Assembly (NCBI GenBank): GCA_021030915.1
Contig: JAGEMR010000003.1
Coordinates: forward strand, 310,001 to 374,000
Length of the DNA stretch: 64,000 bases
Source: Astrothelium macrocarpum
Taxonomy: Eukaryota > Ascomycota > Dothideomycetes > Trypetheliales > Trypetheliaceae
Reading direction: 5' to 3'
A model generated the notes under the pieces. It saw only the letters and a list, made by a program, of their open reading frames with translations, did no database searches and was not told where the DNA came from. Positions 25,584 through 37,020 of this stretch are shown here, piece after piece. A program made the position numbers and the translations under genes. Numbering within the stretch: position 1 is the stretch's first letter; every line of letters starts with the position of its first letter.

Positions 25584-25874
25584 GGCTGCGCTTCTCAAGA
25601 CGGAGGAAACAAAGGAAAGGGCCAAAGCATCAAATCGAAAGGACGCAACCCCTTGAGCAAGATGGTGCTCGCAGTCAAGTGTACTGGAGTAATGCGAAAA
25701 GGTGTTGCTGATAGAGTCCAGTAATGATGACGGAGGCGCGATGTTTATGTTTGTCTGTTTTGAGCCTAGTGCGGGTCAATACAACTATCATCATTGGGCA
25801 AGTGCTCCAAGGGACCTCGAAAGGGTGCCACTTCTAAAGAATTGACGCGTGCAGGAAATCAGAGAAAAGGACAT
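25584..25874. promoter_or_regulatory. Shared divergent promoter CND1/CDC7 with an MCB-type ACGCGT box
   Basis: Two cell-cycle genes diverge from this 291-bp region. It contains one ACGCGT at 25845-25850, the palindromic MluI cell-cycle box bound by MBF in other ascomycetes. Regulation by MBF is inference. An ATG at 25741 opens a short frame ending near the CDC7 start and may act as a uORF. Confidence 0.5.
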
Positions 25875-27370
25875 ATGGCAAGACAGGTTACAAATCGGGC
25901 TTTGACTGAGGACACCAATATTCAGAATGCCAGAGTCGCGCCTGATACAGATCAATGGCACGATTCAGAAGACACGGAAGAAATGGACGAGAGTAAACAC
26001 CCGTTAGAAGAGAGCGGCGGCACGCACACAGATGAGAGCGATGATGACATTGACGAGTCTGTTGCGGAGGATATTCAAAAATTCGAAGACAGCTTCAAGG
26101 GCATCACAAGAAGATATCGAATCATCAATAGGATAGGCGAAGGTACGCAGACATCTTTCGAGCTTGCCCATTGACCTATCACTCATATTGATGATTCCCA
26201 TTAGGCACATTTTCCACGGTATACAAAGCAGAAGATTTACACTACGATGCTTATCAAAACGACTGGGACGTCGAAGCAAAAGAGAACGCGAAATGGTCCT
26301 CTCCATCCAGCAAACGTCGCCCCCTCTCCACCCGCAACAAACCACACTACGTCGCCATCAAGAAGATCTACGTCACCTCCTCCCCCAGCCGCATCCTCAA
26401 CGAGCTCGACCTCCTGCACGACCTCCGCGACGCCACGACCGTGTGCCCGCTCATCACCGCCTTCCGGCACCAAGACCAAGTGGTCGCGGTGCTGCCCTAC
26501 TTCCAACACCGCGACTTCCGGGAGTACTTCCGCGACTTCACCATCCGCGAGATGCGGCAGTACTTCCACTCGCTCTTCACCGCGCTGCAGTCGGTGCACG
26601 CGCACAACATCCTGCACCGCGACATCAAGCCCACCAACTTCCTGTACTCGCCGACGCACGCGCGGGGCGTGCTCGTGGACTTCGGCCTCGCGGAGCGCCA
26701 GGGCACCGACGCGCACTTTTGCGCGTGCCAGCTCGACGCCCGCGATCGCGCCTACGCCGTCCACTCGTCGTACTACTGCTGCTCGCTGCGCGAGCGCGGC
26801 GTCACGGCTGCCACGGACCCCGTGCCGCCGTCGGTGCCGCGCAATGATGCGAGGCCCGCGCGGAGAGCGAATCGGGCGGGGACGAGGGGGTTTCGTGCGC
26901 CGGAGGTGCTGCTGAAGTGTACGGCGCAGACGACGGCGATTGATGTGTGGAGTGCCGGGGTGATTTTGTTGACGCTGCTGTCGCGGCGGTTTCCGTTCTT
27001 CCATAGTGCGGATGACATTGATGCGTTGATTGAGCTGGCGACGATCTTCGGGAAGCGGAGGATGCGGGAGACGGCGTTGTTGCATGGGCAGGTGTTTGAG
27101 GCGAGCATTCCGACGGTCACGGAGGGTGGGCATGGGTTTCAGAAGTTGCTGCTGTGGTGTCTTGGCCGTCCGAGTGGGAGTGAAAAGATTGCAAAGGGCA
27201 CGAGTGGGTTATCGAAGGAGGAGATGGAGGCTGTGGCCTTCATGTCAGATTGCCTCGAGCTCAATCCGAACAACAGGATTACGGCAGAGGAGGCGCTGTC
27301 GCATCCCTTCATTATGAATAGGGGCGTTGGTGAGGAAGATGAAGATGAGATGGAAGTGGTCGAAATGTGA
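25875..27370 (+). CDS. CDC7: Cdc7/Hsk1-type protein kinase (DDK catalytic subunit)
   Basis: Two exons (25875-26142, 26205-27370), 477 residues from the first in-frame ATG; the frame is open upstream, so an earlier start through an unseen exon is possible. It phosphorylates Mcm2-7 with Dbf4 to fire origins. Visible motifs: acidic N-terminus, glycine loop GEGTFSTVYK across the intron, Lys142 in VAIKK, Glu156 in the C helix, catalytic HRDIKPTNF (Asp229), VDFG (Asp248), a Cdc7-type insert after DFGLAE rich in Arg/Ala, then GTRGFRAPEVL and IDVWSAGVILL. Kinase insert 2 is short. The coding DNA between about 26330 and 26900 is far richer in G+C at third positions than the rest of the window. Confidence 0.92.
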
Positions 27371-27891
27371 ACAAACGGTGCATGTCAGAGCAAATCATTT
27401 GCGATGGTTGGAGTTGGAACTAGCAGGTTGTTTTGGAGTTGTTGGCTGAGCATTCGCTTCTTCAAGATACCATTTACGCATGGAGCATTGTTTGAAAGGC
27501 ATTTGTGGAGTGGTTGCTAGTATTTGCATTTCAAGGTACTTAAAGATGGATGTTGCATGACACTACGCTTCTAGAGACTTACCAAATGACATGGGGTGAA
27601 TTACGGACGAAGCATATTGATATCATGGTCTGCTCAGCGTTCACTTACCTGGTGCACCTGAGGTTCGGCGCCAAGAGGCACTCGTAACCGGACAACGTTC
27701 AGTCTCAGCAATTTGAGAATCTTACAAATCTGGGGAAAGGTTTGTTCAGGAATGACTCGTATTCAGTTCTACGAACGATCGAGGTCATTCCTCAGCCACC
27801 ACGCTTAAAGAGCCAACGCCGTAAAGGCAAGCCCTAACCCAGTATAAAGCAATAATGTTCCATTGTATGATCCCATCGGCCGTCGAAATAT
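27371..27891. other. Convergent intergenic region
   Basis: Between the 3' ends of CDC7 (+) and RPL28 (-). No gene recognised; presumably two 3' UTRs. Confidence 0.5.
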
Positions 27892-28458
27892 CTATGCAAC
27901 CAACTGCACAACCCCGCCAGCTTCCTTGATTTTGCGCTCTGCCTCTGCGCTAAAGTATCTCGCCCGCACAATGAGGGGTATCTCTGGGATTCTGCCCTTG
28001 CCAAGCACCTTGGAGTAGCCGAGAGGGAGGAGGTCGAGGACGGGTGCAGTGTCTTTCTTCTTGCCGGCAAGATACTCATCGCGCTTCTCGGGAGGGACGA
28101 GTGACCATAGCTGCAACCACAGCGTCAGTATCGAACCAAATAAGATGTTGACACCCTCTTCCAAGGGAAATCCTACCTTGTCGAGGTTGATCACAGGGCG
28201 CCAGAATTGGTTCTTTAACTTGTGAAAGTATCGCATGCCGACTTTTCCAAAGTATCCAGGGTGGTATTTGTCCATGTTCGTCCTGTGGTGATGCTGACCA
28301 CCAGCGAGACCGCGACCACCTGGATGCTTCCTGTGCTTGCCAATACGACCGTGGCCGGCCGAGACATGACCGCGGCTAAAGTAGATTAGAATTGAACACG
28401 GCTTAAAACCTTCGAGGTATACATACTGCTTCCGCGTCTTGGTTAATCTCGTCGGCAT
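27892..28458 (-). CDS. RPL28: 60S ribosomal protein L28/L27a (uL15)
   Basis: Exons 28458-28427, 28375-28177, 28110-27892 (introns 28376-28426 and 28111-28176), 149 residues, exactly the yeast length. Starts MPTRLTKTRKH and continues with the uL15 signature RGHVSAGHGRIGKHRKHPGG and GLAGGQHHHR, then the C-terminal GRIPEIPLIVRARYFS and VQLVA. The first intron falls right after the basic N-terminus, as is common for ribosomal protein genes. The second intron (GTAGGA ... TTGCAG) is 66 nt, a multiple of three, and has no in-frame stop, so an unspliced message would still be read through. Confidence 0.96.
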   Translation of the reverse strand: MPTRLTKTRKQYVYLEGFKPCSILIYFSRGHVSAGHGRIGKHRKHPGGRGLAGGQHHHRTNMDKYHPGYFGKVGMRYFHKLKNQFWRPVINLDKVGFPLEEGVNILFGSILTLWLQLWSLVPPEKRDEYLAGKKKDTAPVLDLLPLGYSKVLGKGRIPEIPLIVRARYFSAEAERKIKEAGGVVQLVA

Positions 28459-28811
28459 ATTTGCTGAGATGTGGTTGTTGGTAGTGGAGACTGTCTGAGG
28501 CGGGTGGTGTTGAATTTGCGATGGTTCGCTTAGAGCATGTGCGGACACTAAAGTCCTAATCAGGCTAGGCGCGTACCGTCGCCCCAAATCAACATCAAGG
28601 TCTCGAAAGTTCCTGCAATTTCATGCGAAAATCTAGAGATTTACTGAAACAATTGTAGATCTTTTTCCGAGCGGAAGCGCTTCCTTGCTATGCTAGAATC
28701 GTTGAACGCTCAATGCCATCTCCCGCAACCCCTTTCTCAAGTAGTACAAAAGGCCACCCACAAACGCCTACCGAAGACACCACAAGCCTATCGCTCTTCA
28801 AATTCCCCTAG
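28459..28811. promoter_or_regulatory. Intergenic region upstream of RPL28
   Basis: 353 bp between the RPL28 start and the SEC24 stop (both minus strand). It must hold the RPL28 promoter and leader and the SEC24 3' UTR. No coding potential seen. Confidence 0.5.
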
Positions 28812-31800
28812 TCAAGTCCAATACGGTGCTCGCAATCCCGCAAACCCTGCGAGCGCTGTCGTCTCATTTGACGTGTCCTCCTTCTTCCTCTGTCCAGCCA
28901 ACTCCAGCTGGATGTGACGGTGCAGATGAACTAACCAGTCCACGTAGCTCTGCGCCTCATTATTACGGTCTTCATACAAAAGTCGAGCAAATTCGAACTC
29001 GGCACCATCCAAGCCTTGACGTGCTAGCTGAATGGTTAATGCCTTCGAGCCGCGTGTGCCCTCTAGGTATTGCAAAATGTTTCGTACTTGAGCGTTCAAA
29101 TGGGTCTGGAGAACGGGAAGTTGGGACATGAATGGATCGAGGTTTTGAAGTTCCGTGTGTTCTGGTCCAAAAAGGTCTTCCAGGAGATTCGGCGAGACTT
29201 GGGCGTGCAGCCAGAGAAGGCAGACCTGACCATTGTCAACAATGTATGCGCCACCCTCTTCGATCTTTGAAAACGACGCTCGTATTGAATTGGGCATTCG
29301 CAGGTGGCCTTTCTCATTTGCAAATCCATCTTGCTCTTCAAGGTTGTGGATTGAGTAGATCCGAGGATAGAGGTAAAATGACATCTCCGCGAGACCCATG
29401 CTTTTCAGCATCCGCCCATCATGTACCCTGCGGTCCGTAGGTTCTCGTCCGCCTTTGAAGGCTCTTGACTTTACGAGACCAAGCATATACATACTGAACT
29501 CTTTCAAGTTCTCTGGAAGCACCAGCTGACCTGGTGGATGTGAACCTGAGAAATTCTTCCTATAGCCCGCCAAAATGTCAACTGTTTTTTCTGTCAGTGC
29601 ATTTCGAATGTCCTTTAACGAGCGTTCCGTCATGCGTGACGCAGCTTCTCGAGCAATCAGATTTGTCACCGCGTCCTGGTCAACAAATTTCATGCCTTCC
29701 ATTGCACCATCGCTAACACTGGCAACAATGTTGCTGCATCGTACTCGTCGTTCACCCGAAGCTGTTGTGTACAGTAAAGCGCTTTGGAAATGCGCATCTA
29801 ATCTGGGATCGAGCTTTCCATCATAGCTGAACATGACACCCAACGCTTTATCTGCATCGATGCTGCCAAACTCCAGATCCGCACCGAATGTATGCTGAAG
29901 GAAATTTCCATGGTATGCCGAGACTTGAAGGCCATTCGAACAGCGAACCTTCATTAGCGCTTGATAACCAGTTTCTCGTGTAACTGTGTGCTTGATTTCA
30001 TTTGCAAGTTTAAGCACATCTCGTGGTGCATGGAAATTAGGATAGTAGTACACCTCTCCTCCTGTAAGTCCTGAAACATGGCCTTCACGAATATTAGTCC
30101 GGTTATGTCAAAAGTCATTCCAAATTGAAACATACCAATGGTCGCAATGTCCAGGTAGCCCCCGCTTGGTGCTGCCATGAAAAAGTCCACGCCCACTCCA
30201 GCCTCCACCATCTTACTAGCAGTACGCTTCCATTCAGCATGTTCAGTGGTGAAGAGCTTCTTTTCTGCGTCATTTCCATGCATTTTACCATCGTCTCTCA
30301 CAAACAGTCTTCCAGGACCCCAGGACGGCAAGGACGCTAAAGAACACACAATCTTTCCTCCTGTCTTTAATAGTGCAGCCAATGCTGCGTCTAAAGAAGG
30401 TAGCAGGGCAGGTTCCGGACTCTTTACTTGAGAGAACATATTGGGCAGCTCCTTTACCAAAGAGGTAATCACTTTCCGCGACTCCGTTGGATCAACGAAC
30501 AAGCCTTCACTAAGGGGGACAAATGGATCTTCAACATCCGACATGACCATCATTTGCGCTTGCGACAAGCTAGCGCTCAAGCTGTAAAAGTGAACTTCCC
30601 GGTCATACGTAACAATTCCGACTCTTGATCCTTTGGGTAGTTTTCCCTTTTGCGTTCCATTTGCTGATTCGCCGTCTTCGTCCTCGGCGTCTAGGCTGGT
30701 GCTTCCGTACAAGGCACTTAAGATCCCTTCGCAAACACCATCCAAGAAACCACGATTAATTGCTTCTGCACTTACGTCTATCAAGAAAAGCCATCGCAAT
30801 CCCACAGGCTCTTTAGCCCAATACTCCTTTGGGACCATGAATTCCACAGTACCCAAGTGGAGCTCTGGTCTTTGCATCCGGTCGATGCGGACACCATTCG
30901 AGTCTATAGGCGAAAAGTATTCTGGCGCAACATCATTTGGAAATGTGCACATATTGCAGACAAACTTGTTGCCACCCGAACGAAAGGTCATGAAAGGATT
31001 CATATAAGTTCTGCATCTCCTACATCGAGGAGGACCTATATCGCCATAGTCGATCACAGGTATAGGCTGCTCGCCTTCCTGAAGGGGTGCCAGCGGTTGC
31101 AGTATTAGACCTAGAGGAAGTCCAGTGCTAGAGAGGTGGTCGTGAGTTGCAGGAATGTTGTTGAGCGTTAGGCGAGTAAATTTAGGAGAAGCATTTCCTT
31201 GATCAAAAGCGACAAAAGGTACAGCAGCAGGAGGAGGGAGATGCTGTTCGATTGTTGGATATGCATGCTCAAGGAAATGCGCTGCAGGCACATCTCTTGA
31301 TCTTGGCACACTTGGTATTTGCTCTGGATCTACTCGCCCTTGCGAAGACTGTATTGTTGCGCCAACAAGTTGGCTACCCGCTGCTTGAGATGGCTCTGTG
31401 GATACTGTAGTCGCTCCGGGAGCATATGCAGAGGGAGCTCCGCCAGCAAATTGATTCGTTGCTGTGCCCGTGTTCTGATTGTATTGGTTGGCGTATTGAT
31501 TTGCGAATTGATTCGTGTATGGCCCTCCCCCTCCTCCTTGCGGCATGCCATTAAAAGCTTGTGAGGCTCCTGCCGGCTGCTCAATTGTGTGGTGTGCATG
31601 TCTGTCTTTCTTTTTCCGAGGCCGGCCTGCAGCTTGCGCAGCATAATTACCGGTACTGTCTGTCCCAACACTCATACCTCCCATCTGACTTGTCAACCCC
31701 CCCATATCTGGTTGTCCCACCGTTGGTTGTTGCTGCAGGAGCATACTCTGCTGTTGCGAGTAGTAGCCTTCATCTTGTTGTTGATTGGTATATCCTTGCG

Positions 31801-31984
31801 ACGCATTTTGGGCGTACTGTTGATTTGGATCGCCGTTAGGATATGGTGTACCAGTCTGCTGATAACCTCCTGTATTGGGCGCGATGGGTGGGCGAATTTG
31901 TGAGTTCGTATTTGAAGAGTTGGCTTGTCCTTGATACGGCTGCTGCGCTTGTCCATAATTCGGTGGTATAGAATACTGCGACAT
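28812..31984 (-). CDS. SEC24: COPII coat cargo-receptor subunit Sec24
   Basis: Exons 31984-30136 and 30082-28812 (intron 30083-30135), 1,039 residues. N-terminal roughly 270 residues are Gln/Asn/Gly/Pro-rich and disordered. A zinc finger follows near residue 320 (RCRRCRTYMNPF ... FVCNMC, two CxxC pairs), then the trunk domain (RWLFLIDVSAEAINRGF; YDREVHFYSL), the beta-sandwich segment RVRCSNIVASVSDG, a helical part and the C-terminal gelsolin-like domain (DNGQVCLLWLHAQVSPNL). The intron joins LDIATIG to HVSGLTGGEVYYYPNF. Sec24 selects cargo on ER-derived COPII vesicles with Sec23. A second start at an internal Met is unlikely because the first Met gives the conserved low-complexity arm. Confidence 0.95.
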
Positions 31985-33477
31985 GTTGAAGGGCGATGGT
32001 TCGAAGGTTTATCTCAAGGATCAGTTCGTAAATGTAGTCTCTCGTGCTCTGTGAGCTTTGTGAGAGGCTGTACCACCTTTGTGTCTTACCAGAAATTTGA
32101 GAATGCCAATTAGAATTTCCAAGGGACTGACATAATGCTGAAATCGTGCAAGGGCTCCCAGTGAATAATTCAATTTATTCAACGAGTTCTATGGTAGTTG
32201 GTGGTATTTAGGTATTCGAAGACCAGGATAAAAGTGACCACCTTTGCCGATCACCTTTCGGAGCTATCAAACGTCAGATGCTGGACCAACTCCGACCGCA
32301 CCCAACCAGTTTATCCTTCAAACCCCAGAATATCAAAGCACGACTCCTACTTTATTTTACTACGTTCGATTTTGGTCTTGCAGGTGGAATGGTATGTTGC
32401 GAGCTCGTCAAGGTGTGCGAATGAGAATTGGCCAAAGAAGGAAGTGGACACGTAACATCTCCTCTATCGAAGAGGTCGACAATGTAAGGTCACATCACAA
32501 ATAGGGTCTCAGAACAATCGTGCTGTTATTTCTCACGATGCTATCGAATCAAGTCCCGTTCCCGTTCCCAAACATGATGCACTTTCTTCGTATTTGGGAA
32601 TCTACCCCAAATCAACAAAGAGAGTGGAGTTATATAAATTCATGCGACCTATTGACACTCAAGCTTAATTTGACAACTCTACATTACTACATCTACCTCA
32701 GAAGTCCCAAATACTCATCGCGAGAAGCTAGTAGACAAACACAATTTCATCCCTGCTATCAAACCTTTTTTTCAAGGAAGAGCATTTTCGGTCATGTAAT
32801 CGTCATATAATCGTCATTACGGAGATTCGGAATTCTTGGCGAGAAATCCGTCAATGTCAGCTTCTAGAAGTCTTCAATCTCGTGCTTGGAAGCCTCGAAC
32901 CTGCAGAGCCACGTGTCGTGGCTAAATGGATCTCAACACATATCCGTTGACCCATACTACCCGGGTCAGCAGCTGTCATGGATGAAATAAGGTTCTACCC
33001 ATACACGTGGATTTTCATGCAGTCTACCGTCGCGCGTACGGAGGAGATGCATGAGTGACATGATGCTTCAAAGTCTGGACTTGTACTCAAGATCAAGGGA
33101 TTCCAACCACAAATCCGTCCAGCAGAACCAGGCTGCAGAGACCTGTTAGATCTACTGGCAGAGATGAACGGGTTTTCTTTGATCAACAAACGGGTGATCG
33201 ATGGACTATTTCTCAACTAGCAAAAGTCGGTTGTATGGGAAAGATTTTGCTGGTGTTTCAGATATTTCCGGAAATCACTAGTGGTCTTGTTCTGATACCT
33301 GGTTTCATTTAAAGATCGAAGAGCTGACGTAGTCCTGTAGCTTTTGAATGTTTTAGAGGACAAGTCTTCGGCGCTCTTTGGGAGAAGAATATTCAACAAA
33401 CTTTTGATCAAATACATAAATTGACGACGGAGCCTGTATTGCTTATTTATTTTTCCCTTTGCTTTACTTTATTTGCG
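31985..33477. other. Intergenic stretch upstream of SEC24
   Basis: About 1.5 kb between divergent genes; presumably two promoters. No gene is recognised. A short iterated motif (TAATCGTCAT twice, within GTAATCGTCATATAATCGTC and onward) lies near 32797-32821. Confidence 0.5.
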
Positions 33478-33975
33478 ATGCCCTTTCTACAGACTCTTCT
33501 CTTTCTTATTGCCCTTGCCCTTCCAGCCTTCACGGCTTGGAGTGCTCCTCCAGCGTCATGCTTCACTGACAACTCGCCTAACCTAACCATTAAGCCGTAC
33601 CTTAATGATCTTCTCAATAATCCACAGACTGGCTTTGCTGCAACGTGTGCTGGCAATCCCGAGTTCCAGGAAGGCTCCACCATCGCTACTTCAACCTTCT
33701 GGGCCGTTTACAATTCATCTAGCGGTGACAACCCACTACCAGCAATTTGCAGGTGTGTACGAAGAGCTATAATTTCCTTGATTTGAAATATAGGCACAGT
33801 GAAGAAAACTAATTCGCGGAACAGCGACATTGTAGGCGATCTTAATAATTTAGCAGGCCAATGTCCTACCGGCGGCGTGCTTGAACATGCTAATTTAGAA
33901 GGCCACAGTGGCAATGTATGGCTAATGCAGTCACAAGGGCCAAACACTCCACCGCCGCCTAAGTGGTGGCTATGA
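33478..33975 (+). CDS. Small secreted four-cysteine protein, unknown function
   Basis: Two exons (33478-33752, 33825-33975), 141 residues. The first exon starts with a clear signal peptide (MPFLQTLLFLIALALPAF) followed by a mature part with Cys in PASCFTDN, AATCAGNP and, at the splice, PAICSDIVG, then AGQCPTGG. The intron has a GTGTGT donor, an AACTAAT branch-like site and a GGAACAG acceptor; the alternative acceptor at 33793 would end after a few codons, whereas the chosen one reads DIVGDLNNLAGQCPTGG and ends PPPPKWWL. Four cysteines, small size and secretion make it an effector-like candidate, but I recognise no family. Its neighbour downstream is an MFS exporter; there is no evidence that they work together. 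Confidence 0.65.
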
Positions 33976-34992
33976 CAGAAGAAATAATGAGACTTTCCAC
34001 TCGTGTTGTTAGGAGGTTTGCAAACAACCATGCTTTCCTTCGTCATTCGAGCTAGGACGGGTGTTGACTGCCTCATGCACTCAAGCTTTCCACGTTACGT
34101 CATCTGAGATGATGATTCAGCTACACATATGAGAAGCAGGGCGAGTACGATAGAAATGAAGTAGTGTACGTTTTAGAAACATCCTTAGGCCGGCTGTGTC
34201 TTAGAAGTTGGCTAGCAATGCTTTCAGACCGCAAAGACCTGCTTGTTTTCGAAATGGCAGAGTCTACAGATAGACCTATTGATCATAGACATTTCCCAAT
34301 CTTTTAGAGGTCCAAGTTCAGGGCCACATCCAATGACTCGCAGAACTGTGCATACGTTTACACATGTTCCATGGTGCGGCAAAGAAAAAAAGAGACTCTC
34401 CGCCGTTCAAGTTTCCAGATGGACCTCAACGTGTAGGGCACGTGAACCACATTTTGGTCGATTTCCTAGTCGGGTATAGCAAAATTGGACCATCTCGTTC
34501 GTCTCTGTACCGAGGTAATTAGGAAAAACTTTAACACCCTACCTGCTCTCTACAGAGTGGATACAGAGCAAGTCAAATTCTGACCGCTGTCAATCTTCTG
34601 TCCTGATTGCAGGACTTCCCGGTTAAAACGGCAAAGTATACGATCACTCCACATCTTCATTCGGCATTCCGCAGTCTATTTGCCCTCGTACGACACAGGA
34701 TGCTCGTAGGCGTCTTGATAGTGCAGTCCTCTAACCAATACTAATTCACTTTATCATCGGCACAAATATCCGTTCAACCCCAACAATTTCGATCCCGGTC
34801 AGTAAGGTGGCAGTATACCTAACTTAGCTCTATCAAAATGTTTCTCATCAGTGACTCAACTTATTATTTTATTCTTTCAAATTCCGCGCCTGTTTTTTTC
34901 TTTCTAGGCCTCATTCTGTTCTGTTGTTTTATGCCAGTCCCAGATCCATTTGGAGATCGTTGGAATCAATCAAAGATACATGAGACATCAGC
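33976..34992. other. Intergenic stretch upstream of the MFS gene
   Basis: About 1 kb without a recognised gene. Its end contains an ATG at 34838 opening a 95-codon frame that overlaps the MFS start in another frame (see findings). Confidence 0.5.
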
Positions 34993-36706
34993 ATGTCCGA
35001 GCATTACGAGAAGTCCGAGGAACGAACATTCCAATCGACGGAGCTCCAAGGCAGAGATCTTGAACTCGGAGAGCGACGGGGAACAGAGGCTGCAGACACC
35101 TCAATTGCAGGAGAAGAATCAGTAATCGCAGAACTTGAGCACATTCAAAGTCATGTTAGCAACCACGATGTAGCAGTACCATCAATGTACCGAGAAGCCG
35201 GGGACGAGATATACGATCGGCTACCCAACCACAGGAAAGTTATCATCACTTGTGTTCTGTCCCTGTGTGGTTTCCTTGCGCCGACATCCTCCACCATGGT
35301 CCTGCCAGCAGTCCCAAATATTGCCGCCGAGTTCCACTCTACCGGAACTATCGTCAACTTATCCAATGCCCTGTACCTTATCGGCATGGGAATCTCACCA
35401 ATGTTCTGGGGTCCTTTGGGCCAAGTGTATGGGAGAAGATGGGTCTGCGTGACTTGTGGCTGGCTTTTCACTGCCTTCTCTATCGGCACTGCGCTGTCAC
35501 CAAGTCTTGTCTCTTTCTTCATTTTCCGCATCTTCACGGCATTTCAGGGCACGGCGTTCCTGATAGTAGGTGCCAGCTGTATAGGAGATATTTACCGGCC
35601 TACCGAACGAGGAACTGCATATTCATGGTATCTAAGTGGCGCTCTCATTGGGCCAGCCTTTGGTCCCTTCCTTGCTGGGGTTATAATCACTTATAGACCT
35701 TGGCGAGATGTTTTCTGGCTCCAGTCTTCGTTAGCAGGGTTCGCATCTGTACTGCTGACTTTCCTGCTCCCAGAAACAATCCATAGCAAACGATCAAAAG
35801 AACTCAAAGGCCTTGGCAAACGTGACTATGCAGTCAAGCTTTGGCAATGGACAAACCCACTACGCGTCATTAGATTATACCGTTATCCCAATCTCTTGAT
35901 TGCTGGTGTCTCTTCGTCAGCTCTCGTTTTTAACATGTATTCGTTATTGACCCCAATTCGTTATGTCCTTAATCCACGCTTTCACCTGACATCTCCAATG
36001 CAGGCTGGGCTTTTCTATATTGCTCCTGGAGGTGGATACTTGATAGGCACTTTCTTCGGCGGACGCTGGGCCGACCATGTTGTCAAGAAATACATTAGGA
36101 AACGTGGCAAGCGCATTCCTGAGGATCGTCTCCGTTCCTGTCTACCGTTCATGGGCATTATAATCCCTGGGTGTATGTTGTTGTATGGATGGAGCGTTGA
36201 CAAGAAACTTGGTGGTGTACCCTTGCCGGTCATTGTCATGTTTATTCAAGGCGTGGCTCAACTGTTCTGCTTCCCAAGCCTGAACACGTACTGCGTTGAC
36301 GTTATGCAAGATCGTAGTGGCGAAGTGATGGGTAAGTTTTTGACAAAGGTACTTTTTCCCCCAACCCTCAAACTAAATACTCTGTGTAGCTGGGAATTAC
36401 GTAATACGTTACTTCTTTGCTGCGGCAGGAACTGCCGTGGTCCTTCCAGCCATTGAGAAGATCGGTGTCGGTTGGTTCAGCACCATCTCCGCTGGGTTCT
36501 TAGTCATCGCAACCATGTCGCTTTATGCTACAGCAAAGTGGGGCCGCGCATGGGCTGAAAGAGCTGATGCTATTAAAAAGGCACGGCAGGACTCTAAGCT
36601 TGAATCGAGGAAGAGCTTAGGGCAAGAGCCCATGCAAATAGGCCGTTCAGGGAAAGAAGGTGAAGTCACCCACGAATCGATGCCAGCAACAAAGACACAA
36701 ACGTGA
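34993..36706 (+). CDS. Major facilitator superfamily transporter (DHA1-type drug:H+ antiporter)
   Basis: Two exons (34993-36331, 36390-36706), 551 residues. A 75-residue hydrophilic N-terminus precedes twelve predicted membrane segments. Motif A is visible as GPLGQVYGRRWV between helices 2 and 3; the stretch DIYRPTERGTAYSWYLSG followed by GPAFGPFLAGVI is characteristic of the 12-TM DHA1 group of fungal exporters, and helix 5 carries the GPAFGP form of the antiporter motif. The loop after helix 6 is basic. The intron (GTAAGT ... GTGTAG) joins DRSGEVM to AGNYVIRYFFA. The C-terminal tail is charged. Substrate unknown; weak drugs, polyamines or metabolites are possible. Confidence 0.88.
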
Positions 36707-37020
36707 GGAGAGAGCTCTTTGATGGAATAAGAAATTTAATAGAACAAATCGTTGAAACACTTTGTTCCTAGATACCCAGTCCCATGCAGGCGGGGGAGCC
36801 ATGTTGGACTCATCAACCCTATGACGCCTCTAGTTATAGTCCTTTAGTTTCAAATCGACGTCAATCCTGCCCAATGAAATCTTTTTCCCAGTGAATCAAA
36901 TATCCACAATCACCAGCTTTTCCCAGCGCCGACCCATGCAATGAAGCCAACCGAAATTTTTCACTCATACAGTCAATCTCAATCGTGCCCGTCATGTGAT
37001 ACCTCTCAAAGATCATCTCT
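36707..37020. other. Convergent intergenic region
   Basis: Between the MFS gene (+) and the Ser/Pro-rich gene (-). No coding signal seen. Confidence 0.5.

Noticed and set aside
26237..27133. 298-codon minus-strand frame opposite CDC7
   Set aside because: Arg/His/Leu/Val-biased translation of a GC-rich coding strand; a shadow of CDC7, whose kinase motifs are intact.
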